Of a stretch of 64,000 bases of DNA, positions 22,474-34,001 are shown piece after piece. Where the stretch lies: assembly GCA_024114885.1 (NCBI GenBank), contig CP099423.1, forward strand, positions 1,054,001 to 1,118,000, in the 5' to 3' direction. Below the pieces are notes generated by a model that saw nothing but the letters and a program-made list of their open reading frames with translations, had not been told where the DNA came from and did not search any database. This DNA comes from Septoria linicola (lineage: Eukaryota; Ascomycota; Dothideomycetes; Mycosphaerellales; Mycosphaerellaceae). How positions within the stretch are numbered: the stretch's first letter is position 1; every line of letters begins with the position of its first letter. A program made the translations under genes and the position numbers.

Positions 22474-24229
22474 TAGTGCCCTCGCTACTTACTTATTAAG
22501 TAAATAAGACGCTCTCTACTTACTTATACTATAGTATACTATTACCTCTACTATAGTCTCTATAATATTATAGCTAGTATAATAGCCCTTCTACCTTAGT
22601 AGATCTAGTAATATTATCCTTAGTTAACCTTCTATAGAGATAAAGTATATAATAATACTAAGTAATACTAGTTTGTTTTTAGATATCTATAGGTCGAATA
22701 AGAAGCTAATCCTCGTAATAGCTACTACTAACTTCTCTATAATATAGCCGAGTTATTTATCGAATACTAATACTATCTTAGAGCTTATAGTTTAGTATAA
22801 AGGAATAAATTAGTAGTAACGAGGTTAGAGGTAGGATAGAAGCGTACTAAAGGCTAGTAAATCGTACTTATAGAAGGTAATATTATCTATAATTAGCTAT
22901 ATATATAGTAACGTAAGAAAGTCGTCTATATCGAATTTAATAGCTATATTATTATTAATACTCTAAGGCGTAACGTACCTATCTATTAGCTTATACTACT
23001 TACTAGAAGATATTTCTAGCTTCTTACCTTTCTTATATATACTATATATTTGTCTTAAGTATACTTCTACTAATAAGATTAATTTATCTACGTCGTAGAT
23101 ACTAGCCTATTTACTATATAACTACGCTCTTCGAGAGTAGTAGATCTTATATATCTAAACTACTTTCTTCTACGTATTCTATAGCTACTAGCTATACGTA
23201 AAGACCTATAATATTATCTAAGTATCGTCTAGTAGCTATAAGTATATAGGTAATCGTTCGAAGTCTAGTTAGTCGAGTAATTTAGTATTATTATTATATT
23301 TATATTTCGTAAGGCGCTAAAAGAGTATAGGCTACGAAGCTTATATAGACGTATTATTATCTATCTACGTAGCTAATTCTAATAGTATAGACTCTAGGTC
23401 TATCCTAATTACTAAAGATAGATCTAATATTAATTCTATATCTATACTAAGCTCTATAATAGCGTTATTATAAATACGCTAGTATTTAAAGATAAGATTA
23501 TCGCTCTTAGTTAGTATATCTATATCTCTATAAGCTAATAACTTATAACTCTAAGACTAAACTAAACCTGTCTCTAATACTAACTATACTATAGAATATA
23601 TATTTTAGAATATATACTCTTTTCTATTCGAATCGCTATAGCTAGTTTAGTTATCTAAATTATTTTAAGATTATATAGTTATATATCTATAATATTAGAG
23701 GTAGATTCTTAGTATACTAGAAAGTAATAGTTTATTAATATTAAAATATAATAAGAATACGAGCTTAAAATCTTAGAGCTAGAACTATATAAATCTAGAG
23801 ATATTTTTATATAGAAATTATACTAACTATCTAAGCTCTATTTTATACTACTTAGAATATCTATCTAATATATTTTAGTAATATTATTTAATATACTAGT
23901 AATAATACTATAATTACGATAGTAGATTATAAGGAATCTAGAGTCTAAAGCTATTAGATTTAGTATTAAGCGTATATAAGCGAGCTTAGTTAAGTTAGCT
24001 AAGCTAATTAATACAAAAGGGGTATATAGTAATATATAGAGCGCCCTCCTAATAAGACTATTAGGATATCGTAAGACTAATTCTTGCCTCCTTTCGGATA
24101 TATGCGTATACTATAATTATACTATACGCTAAGCCTATAAGCCTAAGGCGGGTCTTAGCCTTTAACCTTACCTAGCTCTTATAATTAATTTACCTAATTA
24201 TATAGCTTTAGCTACTTCTTTAACGATCT
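22474..24229 (-). pseudogene. hAT transposon remnant
   Basis: On the minus strand, about 23400-22540 reads a RIPed hAT transposase: AIKFDIDDFLTLLYI, FDKQLGYIIEKL, ITRISFLFDLQISKNK and IEGQLRIILLDLPRQKG, matching the usual FDLWTSxNxxSLLG...LRxxLLGLxxxxGxHxGxNIA core. The dimerisation domain is missing. After a short run with AAGTAAGTAG subterminal repeats the minus strand ends GCGAGGGCACTA (22474), which looks like a CAGTG-type hAT terminus after RIP. The other end is not found. 23400-24229 is RIPed DNA without a clear frame. Confidence 0.55.
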
Positions 24230-24506
24230 TATTAAGAATATATCCTAGATAGTTAGTCTAGATATAGATATTTAAGTATAGTTCTAGATACCTAAGGTAT
24301 CTATCTAAGGCTTAGTAAGAGGTATATCTTACTTCTCTTTCCTCTCTTCTTAGATAACTAACTTAATTAACTTTATATTTAGTTTCTAGTATATTACTAC
24401 TATACTATATATATAAGATAGTTTAAGATTAATTCTTTATTCTTCTTTACTATACTATACTCTCTTTAATATTATATAGTATCTAATACGCCCTCTACTT
24501 TTAATA
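24230..24506 (+). repeat. Copia C1 5' LTR
   Basis: 277 bp, one base shorter than the other copies. It starts TATTAAGAATATATCC and ends CTTTTAATA; TGTTA and TAACA are the less-RIPed ends in C2. Confidence 0.85.
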
Positions 24507-24899
24507 GGTTATAAGCCTAGGTTTATATACTAAATAGGAGTAACCTATATTAGTATAGGTTACTTATATCCCTTATAGTTTATAGAAAACATTTAAGGCC
24601 TAGAAGTTTCTCTAACTATATTACTAACGAAGCTAGTTTATACCTAGTAGTATATAAGTTAGTAAAGATCTCTATAAGATAGTAGTATATTCCTACTTTA
24701 TTAATACCTACCTAGTTCTCTACTATTATACCTAGTATTACTAGAGTTAGAAGAGCTACTTAGCTTTCCTACTACCTAGTAGTAGAAACTTAGCTAAGAG
24801 AGAAAGATCTAAGTCTTAGTAATTTCTCTTATATAAGGAATCTCTATTTCTTAGAGCTAGTCTCTCTACTATAAGAAATTACTCTTTTCTAGAATCCTT

Positions 24900-27800
24900 A
24901 GCTAGTCTAAAGTATTCTACTAATTATTTATTCTATTTACCTATTTCTATAATAGACTAAGAGGATAAGAAGAGCTAAAGGATTCTAATCCTAGATAGAA
25001 CTAACTAGAAGAAATAGTTTAGGCTATAGATAGATAAGCTAGAAGGAAAGGACTAGTTCTAGGTAATTAGCGAACTAATTATTAGAGAGAACCTATATAT
25101 AGTTTAATAGAATACTAATCTCTAGGTATATATTACTTAGAATTAATACTTCTTAAAAGATAATATAGTATATAGGTTTAGTATTAGATATAGTATTAGT
25201 AAAGATAATAAGATAGAGCTAGAGATATAGTATATTACTATATTAGTAGCTAAGATATAGGTAATCCTCTAGAACAAGTATAATAGAGTCCTAAAGTCCT
25301 ATACTATAAGTCTAATTAAGTAGTTTATTATATATAGGATATTACCTAATAAGACAATTAGAGAAGTATAGAGATACTTTAGAGGCCTAGGTAAGAGGAT
25401 TACTAAGATTAATCCTTAGGAAACTTACTACTAGAGCTAAGAGAAAAGGCTAAAACATCTTCTATAGTCCCTACCTATATTATACTAAGTAGCTAAGAAT
25501 ACTATTATAACTTAACTATCCTTAGATATAGATACTATTCTTCTTCTACTTAAGTCCTAAGAGGTAAGAGATAATCTAGATAAGATAGATATAGGTTTAG
25601 CTATATTCTATCCTAGGTAGTCCTACTAAAGAAAGTCTCTACTAATATACTAGCTTTATAAGAAAGGGAAGTACTAGTTAAAAGATTATTCTAACCTCTC
25701 TACTACTAAGAAACTATTCTAGTAGAGAAATAGTACTAAGAACTAGAAGGATCTTTAGAGATTATTTCTTAGAAGAAGGTTTAGAAGATCCTTTTTACTA
25801 AAGAATACTAGATATATTAAGAAAGCTATCTATAAGTTATTATTATATAATAAGCTAAAGAAGGCTATCTAGAGAATAAGTAAGTAGCTTTAGAGGATAG
25901 AAAAGTCTAGAAAGCTTTTAAAGAAAGGATTTTTAGCCTAGGAGTCTAGTTCTAGTTCTAATTCTAGAACTTATTCTAGTTCTAGAAGTAATAATAATTC
26001 CCTATTAGAAGATAATAATTAAGATAAGTTAGCCTATTCTATAATTAAGGCTAAAAGCAAGTTATTACCTTAAGAATAGCTCTTAGATTCCTATACCTTA
26101 TCCTATATAACTAACTAACTATCCTTCTTTAGATTAGTAAAGCTACAAAGGAAGAAAGTATAGATTAAAGTAGGAGGAGGATACCTCTATATAACCTACT
26201 CTAGACTAGTATAGATAAAAGGAATCTTAGGAGGAGAAGTTCTACTTAATAAGATACTATTTATTCCTAATCTTAGAGTAAATCTTATATTATAGGATTA
26301 GTTTAGTAAGTAATTTAGAGTCTAAAAGCCTAATTTCACTCTTACCTCCCTAGATAGTTAAATAGTTATAAAGACTAAGCTAGTTAGAGGTATTCTATTC
26401 GTTAGTAAGATATTACCTCTTCTATAGGAAAAGTTATATTACTTACTATATAATTCTATAAAGGTTAATAATACCTATACTACTCTATTATAGAAGGATC
26501 TAAAATAGTAGGAGCTATAGTATAGAAGATTTATATACTTTAGAAGAAGGTTACTCTTAAACCTTTATAAAGTTACTAACCTAAAGAAAAGAATTCTAAT
26601 TCCTAGCTAGAAGGAGTATAAGTATAGGATCTATATAATAGATAAGATAAAGAAATACCTAAGTAAGTCTATTAAGAGAAGACCTAAAAGACTAGCTCTT
26701 ATATTAGTAGATATCTATAGACTATTACTATTATTAGTAAAAGGTTTTATATAGTAGCTTAAGATTATTAATAACTTCTTAAGAAAGAAATAAGTATTTC
26801 TACTTAAAGCTAGATTAGATATACTAACTACTCTTTAGAACTAGAGGATTAAGGTAGAAAGGTAGTTAGTAGCACTTTTTAAGTCTATAAAAGCTAATAA
26901 TACTAGAGAGATTACTACTTTAATTAAATAGTAGGAGAAGGACTTTAGAATTACTCTTAAGCTAACTAAGGCCTATAATTTACTTTAGAATAGAGTAGTT
27001 AAGAGGTCTATCTAAATATTAGAAGCCTCTATTAGAGTAATACTTAAAAAGAGTAAGATACCTATTAAGTTTTAGCTAGAAGCCTTTAAAGTATAGATAT
27101 ATATAAGAAACAAGCTCTTAAATAGACCTAATACTAAGAGATTTAAGCTCTTACCTAATAAAGCTTTTAATAGGATTAAACTAATAGTCTCCTACCTTAA
27201 GGTATAGAGATATAGAGCTATAGTATATATAGATATAAGAGTATAGCCTTAGTAGGTAAGAAGTAATAAACTAATAAATAGAGGAAAGGATACTATATTT
27301 ATTAGATACTATAATAATATAGTAAAGATATAGAAGTTCTAGGAGCTAGATATAAAGGCTATTAAGTAGTATACTAATATAATCTCCTTTAAAGATAAGC
27401 TAGGTAGAGAATTAGACTTATATATTAAGATTAAGAATCTCTCTAGTTTAGCTCTAGAAAGAAGACCTATTAGAAGGCTAAGAACTATTAGCTAGCCTAC
27501 TCTATAAACTAATAGAAGTACTCTAGGTACTTCTAATCTAGGCTAGTAGAAGCCTTCTCCTTCTTAGCTATTAGTATAGGTTTAGAAAAGAAAGAAACTC
27601 TTTATATAACTTCTACCTCTACTAGAAGATATAGAAGAGTATAGAAAATTCCTAGACTAAAAGAAAGTTAAAAAAGAATCTAAGAATTCTACTTAAGAAA
27701 CTATAGAGATAAATTAGGAGTAAATAGCTCTAAGGTAAACTCTTAGAAAGAGGAAAGTATCCTACGAACTTAATAGATTTAACTAGAAGCTAAAGCTAAT

Positions 27801-28376
27801 TAGGCTTAGATTAGATTAGAATAGTTAGCTATATAAGGAAATACTTCTAGAGTATTAGGCTTTCTTCTTAGCTATAAGCTCTATTAACCTAGATATCCTA
27901 TAGAACTTAGAATTCTTAGAAGAAGTTAAAGAGATTATATTCTCTACTACTAAAAAAGTAGGAATATATAAATAGAAGGTTCTAATCCTAAAGAACTATA
28001 AGGAAGTAGTAAGTAATTCTAAGTAGAGTTATCTCTAGTAAGAAGCTATTTAGAAGGAGCTAGATATACTTATAAGTAATAATACCTAGACTATAGTAGT
28101 CCTACTAAAAGAGGCTAACTTAGTTACCTTAAGATAGGTCTTTAATATTAAGAGAAAACTTAGTAGTACTATTAAAAAGTTTAAAGTAAGACTAGTTATA
28201 AGGAAGTTCTTCTAAAAGTATAGAGTAGACTATATAGAAACCTTTGCCTCTATAGTTAGATAGGATACTCTAAGAGGATTTATAGCTATAGTCTATAAGA
28301 AGGACCTAGTTCTATACTAAGTAGATATAAACAATATATTTATAGAGAGTACTCTATATAAGGACATCTATATAAT
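24900..28376 (+). pseudogene. Copia C1 gag-pol relic
   Basis: Same frame order as C2 (gag, protease, integrase, start of RT), with many more TAG/TAA. Missing from the RT YVDD region onward. Confidence 0.7.
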
Positions 28377-28612
28377 CTTAGTAGTAGTATATAGTTACTC
28401 TACTCTCTAGCCTAATATAAGATCTCTATAGCTAAGAATAGGCTAGGCGTACGCTGTTTCCTATTGCACTTGTAGTAGCTTGTAGACGACGACCTGATTT
28501 CGGGCCCACATACATTGCTACACATATGGTCGGTATCATCCAACTAGTGCTATGTGTGTACATATAAAGAGCAGCTCCTAGATCCGAATCAGATTCCTTT
28601 CTCTCCTTACAG

Positions 28613-28862
28613 GACAAACGATCTCAATTCGACCCAAACTGCATTAACAAAATCGAAACAATCTCTATTAACGCTCCAAAGCTCCAAGTTGTGCGAGAGA
28701 CAGTTCATTCGATCCGTGTACAAGAGCTGTACTGCGACCCCGAAGCACGTTATCGAAACGATGGTCCTAGTGCCATGCGGCAAACCAAACTGTACAACCT
28801 TCAAGGACAACCACAGCATTGGCTCCCGTACTATCCACGTCGGAAATTGTATCAAGTGCTAG
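28613..28862 (+). CDS. possible terminal exon of a small Cys-containing protein
   Basis: A polypyrimidine tract and TTACAG end at 28612. The frame that follows ends at the stop 28860-28862 and codes about 82 residues. Its C-terminus reads VLVPCGKPNCTTFKDNH and TIHVGNCIKC. The paired Cys and the PCGKPNC run look like a conserved metal-binding tail of small fungal proteins, but I cannot name a family. No convincing upstream exon or start is visible between 28442 and 28612; the C1 insertion or truncation may have removed it. Possibly a fragment. Confidence 0.35.
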
Positions 28863-29246
28863 ACTACGGTACGACTTCGTGCCCTGTGCATTATCGACCC
28901 GTTGCTAACCACGCAATTAGAAGGCGAGTTCTTGGCGCAACATGGGCCGGGGCAGGCAGAATAGAGTCGTGAGAGTACTTAGCAGGTTGGGACAGGGACG
29001 TTGCAGGCAAAAAAACGCGGTTTCACTCAATTGTGGAGCGGACACTCATTTAGTTTTGTTTTAGAAGATTCACAAGCTGCTCATCGACTTGACACTCCTC
29101 TGTCATTGGGTTAATAAGTGCGCGAAGTCCAGTGTGTCATTTCCTTGATTCGACTCTGACAATGATCAGGCGAATAGAGCTATCCAGCTGGCCTTCACAA
29201 AGCTGATCTCCGGATCTGACAGGCGTCTTGAGAGCGATTCCTCCTT
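28863..29246. other. intergenic or decayed DNA of normal composition
   Basis: No frame with recognisable homology. It may contain the lost upstream part of the EST1-like relic that follows. Confidence 0.35.
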
Positions 29247-30115
29247 GTTACAAATGCTCTATTGGAATCAGTGCCCAGTTTTGCCGACATATGGAACGAG
29301 TGCTTAAGTGACCTCGCCCGCTACAGAATGGCCGTTGAGAGAGACAAGAAAGCCCGGTCGATATGTAATAGCGTGGCTGCACGCTGGAAGAGACTATTCA
29401 ACGCGGCCGTAAGGAGGTAGAAGCCCAGATCGTCACCTATTACAAAATGATGCTGACTCGTTGCGACATAGCAACAACTACTGCCATTGGGCAAGACTCG
29501 CTGCGACTTCTCAGTAAGCAGCTTGCGAAGCTGCGCAGCATTGGGCCATGTCTGGCTGCTACTAACATGGCCGCCTTGCTGCAGCTAGGAGCACAGACGA
29601 ATGTTCTGTGGCAAGTCTACACTGCTGTAACCAATCAGGCCGTACAGGACGGAAGTTCTTCTGAGGCTGTACGCCTGTCGACCCTCTCGCCAACATCTTC
29701 CTGGATACTTCCGTCGATCCATTCCAAAATGCGGCGAACAAACACTTTTCGGACTCGATCAACATTGTCGCTTCTCACTGCACCACATCCGGATTGCTAG
29801 AAGACTGCCTCTCACTCCTCCACGTCAGTCTTGTTTGTTTGCGCTCCTTCTATGTCCCGTGGCCGACACGGCCAGGGGCAACGGCACAACTCGGTTTTGT
29901 TCCGTCATAGTGGCCTAGACTTCGGCGCACTCGCTTGTTTCTTCAATCTTTTGGCTCAGCAGAATTCCGTGAGCGCACGCATGATCTATCACGCTCACCA
30001 CGGTATCTTCCCATCCGTAGAACGCAAAGAAGACGATAGGCCACTTTTAGAAGACTACATCATTCGCGGACATATCTAGGGACAATTCTACTGTCCACCT
30101 AGGTGGTTTGAATGC
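29247..30115 (+). pseudogene. EST1-like (telomerase/NMD-type DNA/RNA-binding domain) gene relic
   Basis: Four colinear plus-strand pieces in different frames match the fungal EST1-like family as I know it. They are ALLESVPSFADIWNECLSD plus LARYRMAVE (29256-29330); SLRLLSKQLAKLRSIG plus TNMAALLQLG (29500-29590); LLEDCLSLLHVSLVCLRSFY (about 29797-29856); and LACFFNLL with RPLLEDYIIRGH (29930-30076), then GQFYCPPRWFE after an in-frame TAG at 30077-30079, where the family has Trp. A TAG also follows AAVRR near 29420. Some frame changes could be introns, but none with clean splice sites was found. The family includes telomere-maintenance and nonsense-mediated-decay proteins (EST1/EBS1/SMG), and accessory paralogs are common in Dothideomycetes. 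Composition is normal, so this is decay with few RIP-type hits. Confidence 0.55.
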
Positions 30116-30351
30116 CAGGGCGATGTAAGAGCGATCGAAACGTCCAGTATAATGAAGGCGAGAGTGATCAGATTGCTTTCGTTGGGCCTGTTCTTGGTCT
30201 TTCACACGTAATATCTTTCTTTCGATATGCAGACGCATGCGTTTTCGGCGAGGACACAACATTCGATGTCTCCTCCAGCTACTAACTAGGAACTTAGCTC
30301 ATCTTGCTGTGATGGAGACCGACTCTACTTCTTGCTTTGATTTATCAGTTA
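30116..30351. other. gap between convergent relics
   Basis: Normal composition. No recognisable motif after the EST1-like WFEC segment ends. It separates two relics read toward each other. Confidence 0.35.
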
Positions 30352-30850
30352 TCAGTGCAAGGCATCCTGCCCACGAATTTCTCCGGTCTCTTTCTCTGCG
30401 TCTACCCTGACATCAATTCTCCGTCGTGCGCCTTCCAGTGCAGGGTGCATGATGATTGCTGGGACCGTTGGATGTTGACGCGGATTCTCGTCCAACATCT
30501 GCCCGATAGGATGCTTCAGGGTGCTTTTGGGTTCGCGTAGCAAACGATCTCGAACTTCACGGAAGACGCTAAGAGTTCAGTCTTTGCTGTTCCGCTCCGG
30601 CACAAACATGTTGTACCGTGTGCTCCAATGGATCCTGCCAGCTACGAAGAGAAAGCATGCCACAGCGCCCATGCTCTAGATATCGACTCCTTCACCATAG
30701 GCAGAAGCAGTTGCATTGCTTTCTAGCTCCGGTGCAAGATAATCGATTGTACCACAATGGGCAACGCGGGGTGCATACCCTCCTTTTTTCTGACGAAGCA
30801 CTCGTCCCTAATCCATAATGCTGGCAAACGGGTTCTCTCCAAGTTCCACG
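30352..30850 (-). pseudogene. protein kinase relic (C-terminal lobe)
   Basis: One minus-strand frame reads NPFASIMD, then TAG at 30808-30810 followed by GRV in the position of the DFG motif. It continues CGTIDYLAPELE (activation-loop APE), GVDI then TAG at 30676-30678 followed by SMGAVACFLF (usual DIWSLG), and RDRLLREP. The subdomain XI segment QMLDENPRQHPTVPAIIMHP ends it. A TGA also occurs after ERNSKD. The two TAG codons are where Trp (TGG) would fit, a RIP-type change. The N-lobe and HRDLKPEN motif are not recognisable upstream to about 31000. It faces the EST1-like relic. Confidence 0.65.
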
Positions 30851-31405
30851 ACCCCTATCCAACCACAACCATAGAGCGCTAGCAGCACGAGAATGATCTG
30901 AACAAACAGTGTGTTTCTCACTTGCTGCGTCTCCTTATGCCCTCGTCCCAGAAACACAACGATGCCAGTCTATTCATCCGAACCAAAGCAGATGCGAACG
31001 ATGTGGAGTGATACAGAGCGGCGCAATGCGATGCAATACGATACGACGCCATATGTATGCACGCGGCATTACATTCCCTCGATAGTAGAAGTCCGCAGCA
31101 ACCTTACTGCAGGCGCGTCTCATGCTTGCATCTTCGGCTATACGTAGATGTGATATGCATTCCGCTGCCAACGGTACGAGGTCTTCGTAGGAGACTCCCA
31201 GTGGAGAGTGTCGTTGGAAATCAACATGGGTCGCTTTAGCGCGGTCATGGAACACCACGAATTTGTAGCCAGTGAGTACTTAAAGAGCCGCCTTGGTAAG
31301 GTCAATTTATCACAACTTGCTTCCATACCAGTTCCTGAGAAAGGAAGACAGCGACTACTCTCAGCCCACACTCAGTAGGGATTCAACTTACGCTCGATCT
31401 CAAGG
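30851..31405. other. decayed or intergenic DNA
   Basis: Normal composition with several short overlapping frames on both strands, none recognisable. It should include the promoter of the gene at 31406 and perhaps the lost N-lobe of the kinase relic. Confidence 0.35.
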
Positions 31406-32370
31406 ATGGCCGCAAGTCTCCAAACCATCAAAGCGCGAGATGATGTTGTCATGGTGGATATGGATGAGGTGGAACTGGTCACTTGGTCGGCAAGGTGCCA
31501 GTTTCTCGCGACTGAGGCGCTCAATGGATGTACTGGTGTAGCTATCATATCCCCGCTTGGCGGCATCCTGGCTCATATCGCTCCACGAATCAGGAGACTA
31601 CCGGCGACGAGCACCTCAGAATTTTGATGCAAAAGGTGATCAACAGTTTCAATACTGGAAGGCAGCGGGGAATTTTCCAGGCCTCGAATAGCATCGTCCT
31701 TGCTGCCAATTACCAAGGCACTACAGCGCTTCCAGACGCTATCTCTGTCATCAAGGCGATTCTGGAGAGATTGAAGCTACCGATCCGATACGTAGAATAT
31801 CCAGTGCTCACTGTTGGCGATCCACGTTCCCCTGGAGAGACGTCAATCATGATCCGTGGCCAACAGGGTCAGCAGCCACAGATATATATCAACGACAAGC
31901 TCTTGACAGCTGAGGAGAAGACTGACACACCCGCTCGGACAGCAGACTCTGGATCGACCAAAGGCTCTCAAGACGGTCAGAACACCGCAATTGCCATTCA
32001 GAAAGCCAGACAGGAGATCGACCGTTACATTGCAGCAGGCTGGACGAGAGACCAGGCTATGGCGGAACACCAGAAATGGCTGGCGCAGACACTACGCATT
32101 AGTGAAATTGAGGCTCAACGACTGTTGGCACAGGATAAGACTCATGGGGACCGACTCTCTGCTGTTGCGTCTTCGAGCTCGGGTGTTGCGGTACAAGCAC
32201 AACAGGCGCAGGCAGCCTATCTACGTCTGCAGCAGCAGGGAATGGAACGAACTACCATTCTTCAGCAGCTAATATTGAATTACCAGGCTACCCAGCCTGA
32301 TTTGTCTTGGGATAAGGCATCGAAACATGTCTCAAGCCTGCTATCCTACACTGCGAGCAGAGCATCGTAG
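31406..32370 (+). CDS. conserved fungal protein of unknown function, with one frameshift
   Basis: ATG 31406 opens with IKARDDVVMVDMDEVELVTW, ATEALNGCTGVAIISP and GGILAHIAPR. From about 31585 the homologous frame is +1: NQETTGDEHLRILMQKV, then VLAANYQGTTALPDAIS, YVEYPVLTVGDPRS and QPQIYINDKLL, and a Gln/Ala-rich helical tail to the stop at 32368-32370. The two halves look like parts of a single fungal family with a GG.LAHIAPR...TGD.H pattern, function unknown to me. There is no room for an intron; one missing base near CCACGAATCAG explains the shift. It could be a real inactivating mutation or a sequencing error, because everything else is clean. About 320 residues if corrected. Confidence 0.6.
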
Positions 32371-32820
32371 TAAAAGAAATGTATCGGAATAGGCACTTGC
32401 GCAGGAGAGAGATTATAATGCCTAAAGCCTCAGTATACGGCCGGCAGTGCCTTGACATGATCACGCATACTTCCTCTCTCCATTTCCATCTCAAATAGTG
32501 ACAATCAAGTCATCGTCTTTGCATCGTATATCATCCGTTGCTATCAGTGGGATCAGTCCTGAGCGTCTCTTGTATTGTTCAGAGTCGGGCCTTGGAGGAG
32601 GCATCGAGATCCAGAGTCTTGCAGACTCGACATTCGCTTGGTCGTAATATGTATGATTTCGGCGCAATACGCGCGAATCTTGACGTGCCTGTGAACAATC
32701 ATGTCGCTCATAACATGGGAGAAAGTGCATCGCTTACGAGCCGGATTTACGGAATGCTATTCTTAGCAAATGTTTGCTTGGCTGGCTTGACGCTACCTAC
32801 ATAGAAGACGACCGCCTTCT
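32371..32820. other. intergenic region upstream of the ankyrin gene
   Basis: Normal composition with only short overlapping frames and no recognisable motifs. It should hold the terminator of the preceding gene and the promoter of the ankyrin gene. Confidence 0.4.
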
Positions 32821-34001
32821 ATGCAATTACAGAGCACTTCGTCTTCCACAACATCATTCAGCATGATTTCATTAGACACTTTCGACTTTAATAGTACATG
32901 CGAGACACCAGGGCGGTTGGATTATCGAGAACTGCCACGCGAGCACCTCGAGTTGCTTGCCAATCTTGAGCAAGCAAGTGCAGAGAACAACTTACTCGCT
33001 GTAAAGGAATGCTTCGAATCACTCCGCCGCACCCACGCAAACCCCGACATCCTAGTATGAAACTTTCACAATAAGTGGTTACATCGTGCTGTAGATGACA
33101 GCCTACCATGTTCCCGGAACATTTCTGACTTGAGTTATAGGCTAAGCCTGGAAGTGCATTTCAGATAGCTGTCGATCGGCAGTGCGAAGAAATTGTTCGA
33201 TACTTCTTGTGCCAGGGCGTGCAAGTCCTGGCATCGCATATCAAGAGTGCTATCGTTTCAAGATCGAGGCCGATTATCAAACAGTTACTTGAACATGGAT
33301 GGCCGATCAATGCGCAGCTCGGATGGTCGGAACCTCCAATACTAGCGTGAGAGAAACATGGTAGGACAGTATACTTGTTACTAGCTAATATGTGCATAGG
33401 TATGCTACCGATGACTTCGAGCTAGCGGCATGGCTTTTAGACTATGGCGCAGACCCAAACGCTTCCTCGACATTGAACAAAACGCCTCTATCAGCTGCTG
33501 TGACACATAGTCCACTGGACGTCATCGAGATGCTGTTCGCAAAAGGCGGAAACGTCAATGAAGGTACGTTAAGTATACAGAGGACAGTTGCTCGAGCAAC
33601 ATCAATGTCGACATAGCATCGCATATATACCATGGTGAATTGCTAGAAAGGGCTGTTGACCTTGAAATTCTCTAGGCCAACTTCTGCATTATGCTATGTG
33701 GCGACAGCAAGCTGATCGCTCGGCTGTGGTTAAGTACATCTTACAGCAAGGTGCAGACATAAATGCGTTGATGTACCGCGACCATCGGGAGTCCTTCGTA
33801 CACCGTGAGCCTTTCGGAATTGGGGCTCCGCTCCATGAAGCAGCAGCAGCTGGTGATGTGGAAGTTATCAAATTGCTGCTAGACAATGGGGCTGATAAAT
33901 CTGTAAGGGATACGCGGGGGCGTCTGCCATACGAACGGGCGCAACAGGAGGGCCACACCGTAGCAGTAGAGCTTTTGCAAAACGACATGTCTCGTGTCTA
34001 G
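32821..34001 (+). CDS. ankyrin-repeat protein, four exons
   Basis: Exons 32821-33054, 33141-33346, 33400-33563 and 33676-34001 join to 309 codons plus stop. The introns are 86, 53 and 112 nt (donors GTATGA, GTGAGA, GTACGT; acceptors ATAG, ATAG, CTAG) and every junction keeps frame. Ankyrin repeats are visible: exon 2 SAFQIAVDRQCEEIVRYFL and IIKQLLEHGWPIN; exon 3 FELAAWLLDYGADPNAS and TPLSAAVTHSPLDVIEMLF; exon 4 QLLHYAMWRQ with YILQQGADINAL, then APLHEAAAAGDVEVIKLLL with NGADKSVRDTRGRLPYE. The N-terminal 50 residues are Ser/Thr-rich. No signal peptide, membrane segment or enzymatic domain is visible. Ankyrin repeats bind other proteins; the partner is unknown. No RIP stops, so probably functional. 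RIPed DNA starts about 150 bp downstream. Confidence 0.8.

Larger units (their letters stand above)
24230..28441 (+). mobile_element. Ty1/Copia element C1, RIPed, internally deleted and 3'-truncated
   Basis: The 5' LTR (24230-24506) and primer site are present. Coding DNA aligns colinearly with C2 (49016-55314) until CATCTATATAATC near 28376. It then jumps about 1.45 kb, to the segment matching C2 at about 54620, and stops at 28440-28441. The missing part includes most of RT, all of RNase H and the 3' LTR. It is the most heavily RIPed Copia copy here, with almost no CA or TG. GATCT precedes the LTR, but with no 3' end the duplication cannot be verified. The right edge abuts normal DNA directly. 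Confidence 0.85.

Noticed and set aside
4200..24200. CRISPR-like or satellite arrays suggested by the monotonous CTAG/TATA text.
   Set aside because: The monotony comes from loss of CA and TG; no regular repeat-spacer period is present, and the fungal context excludes CRISPR.
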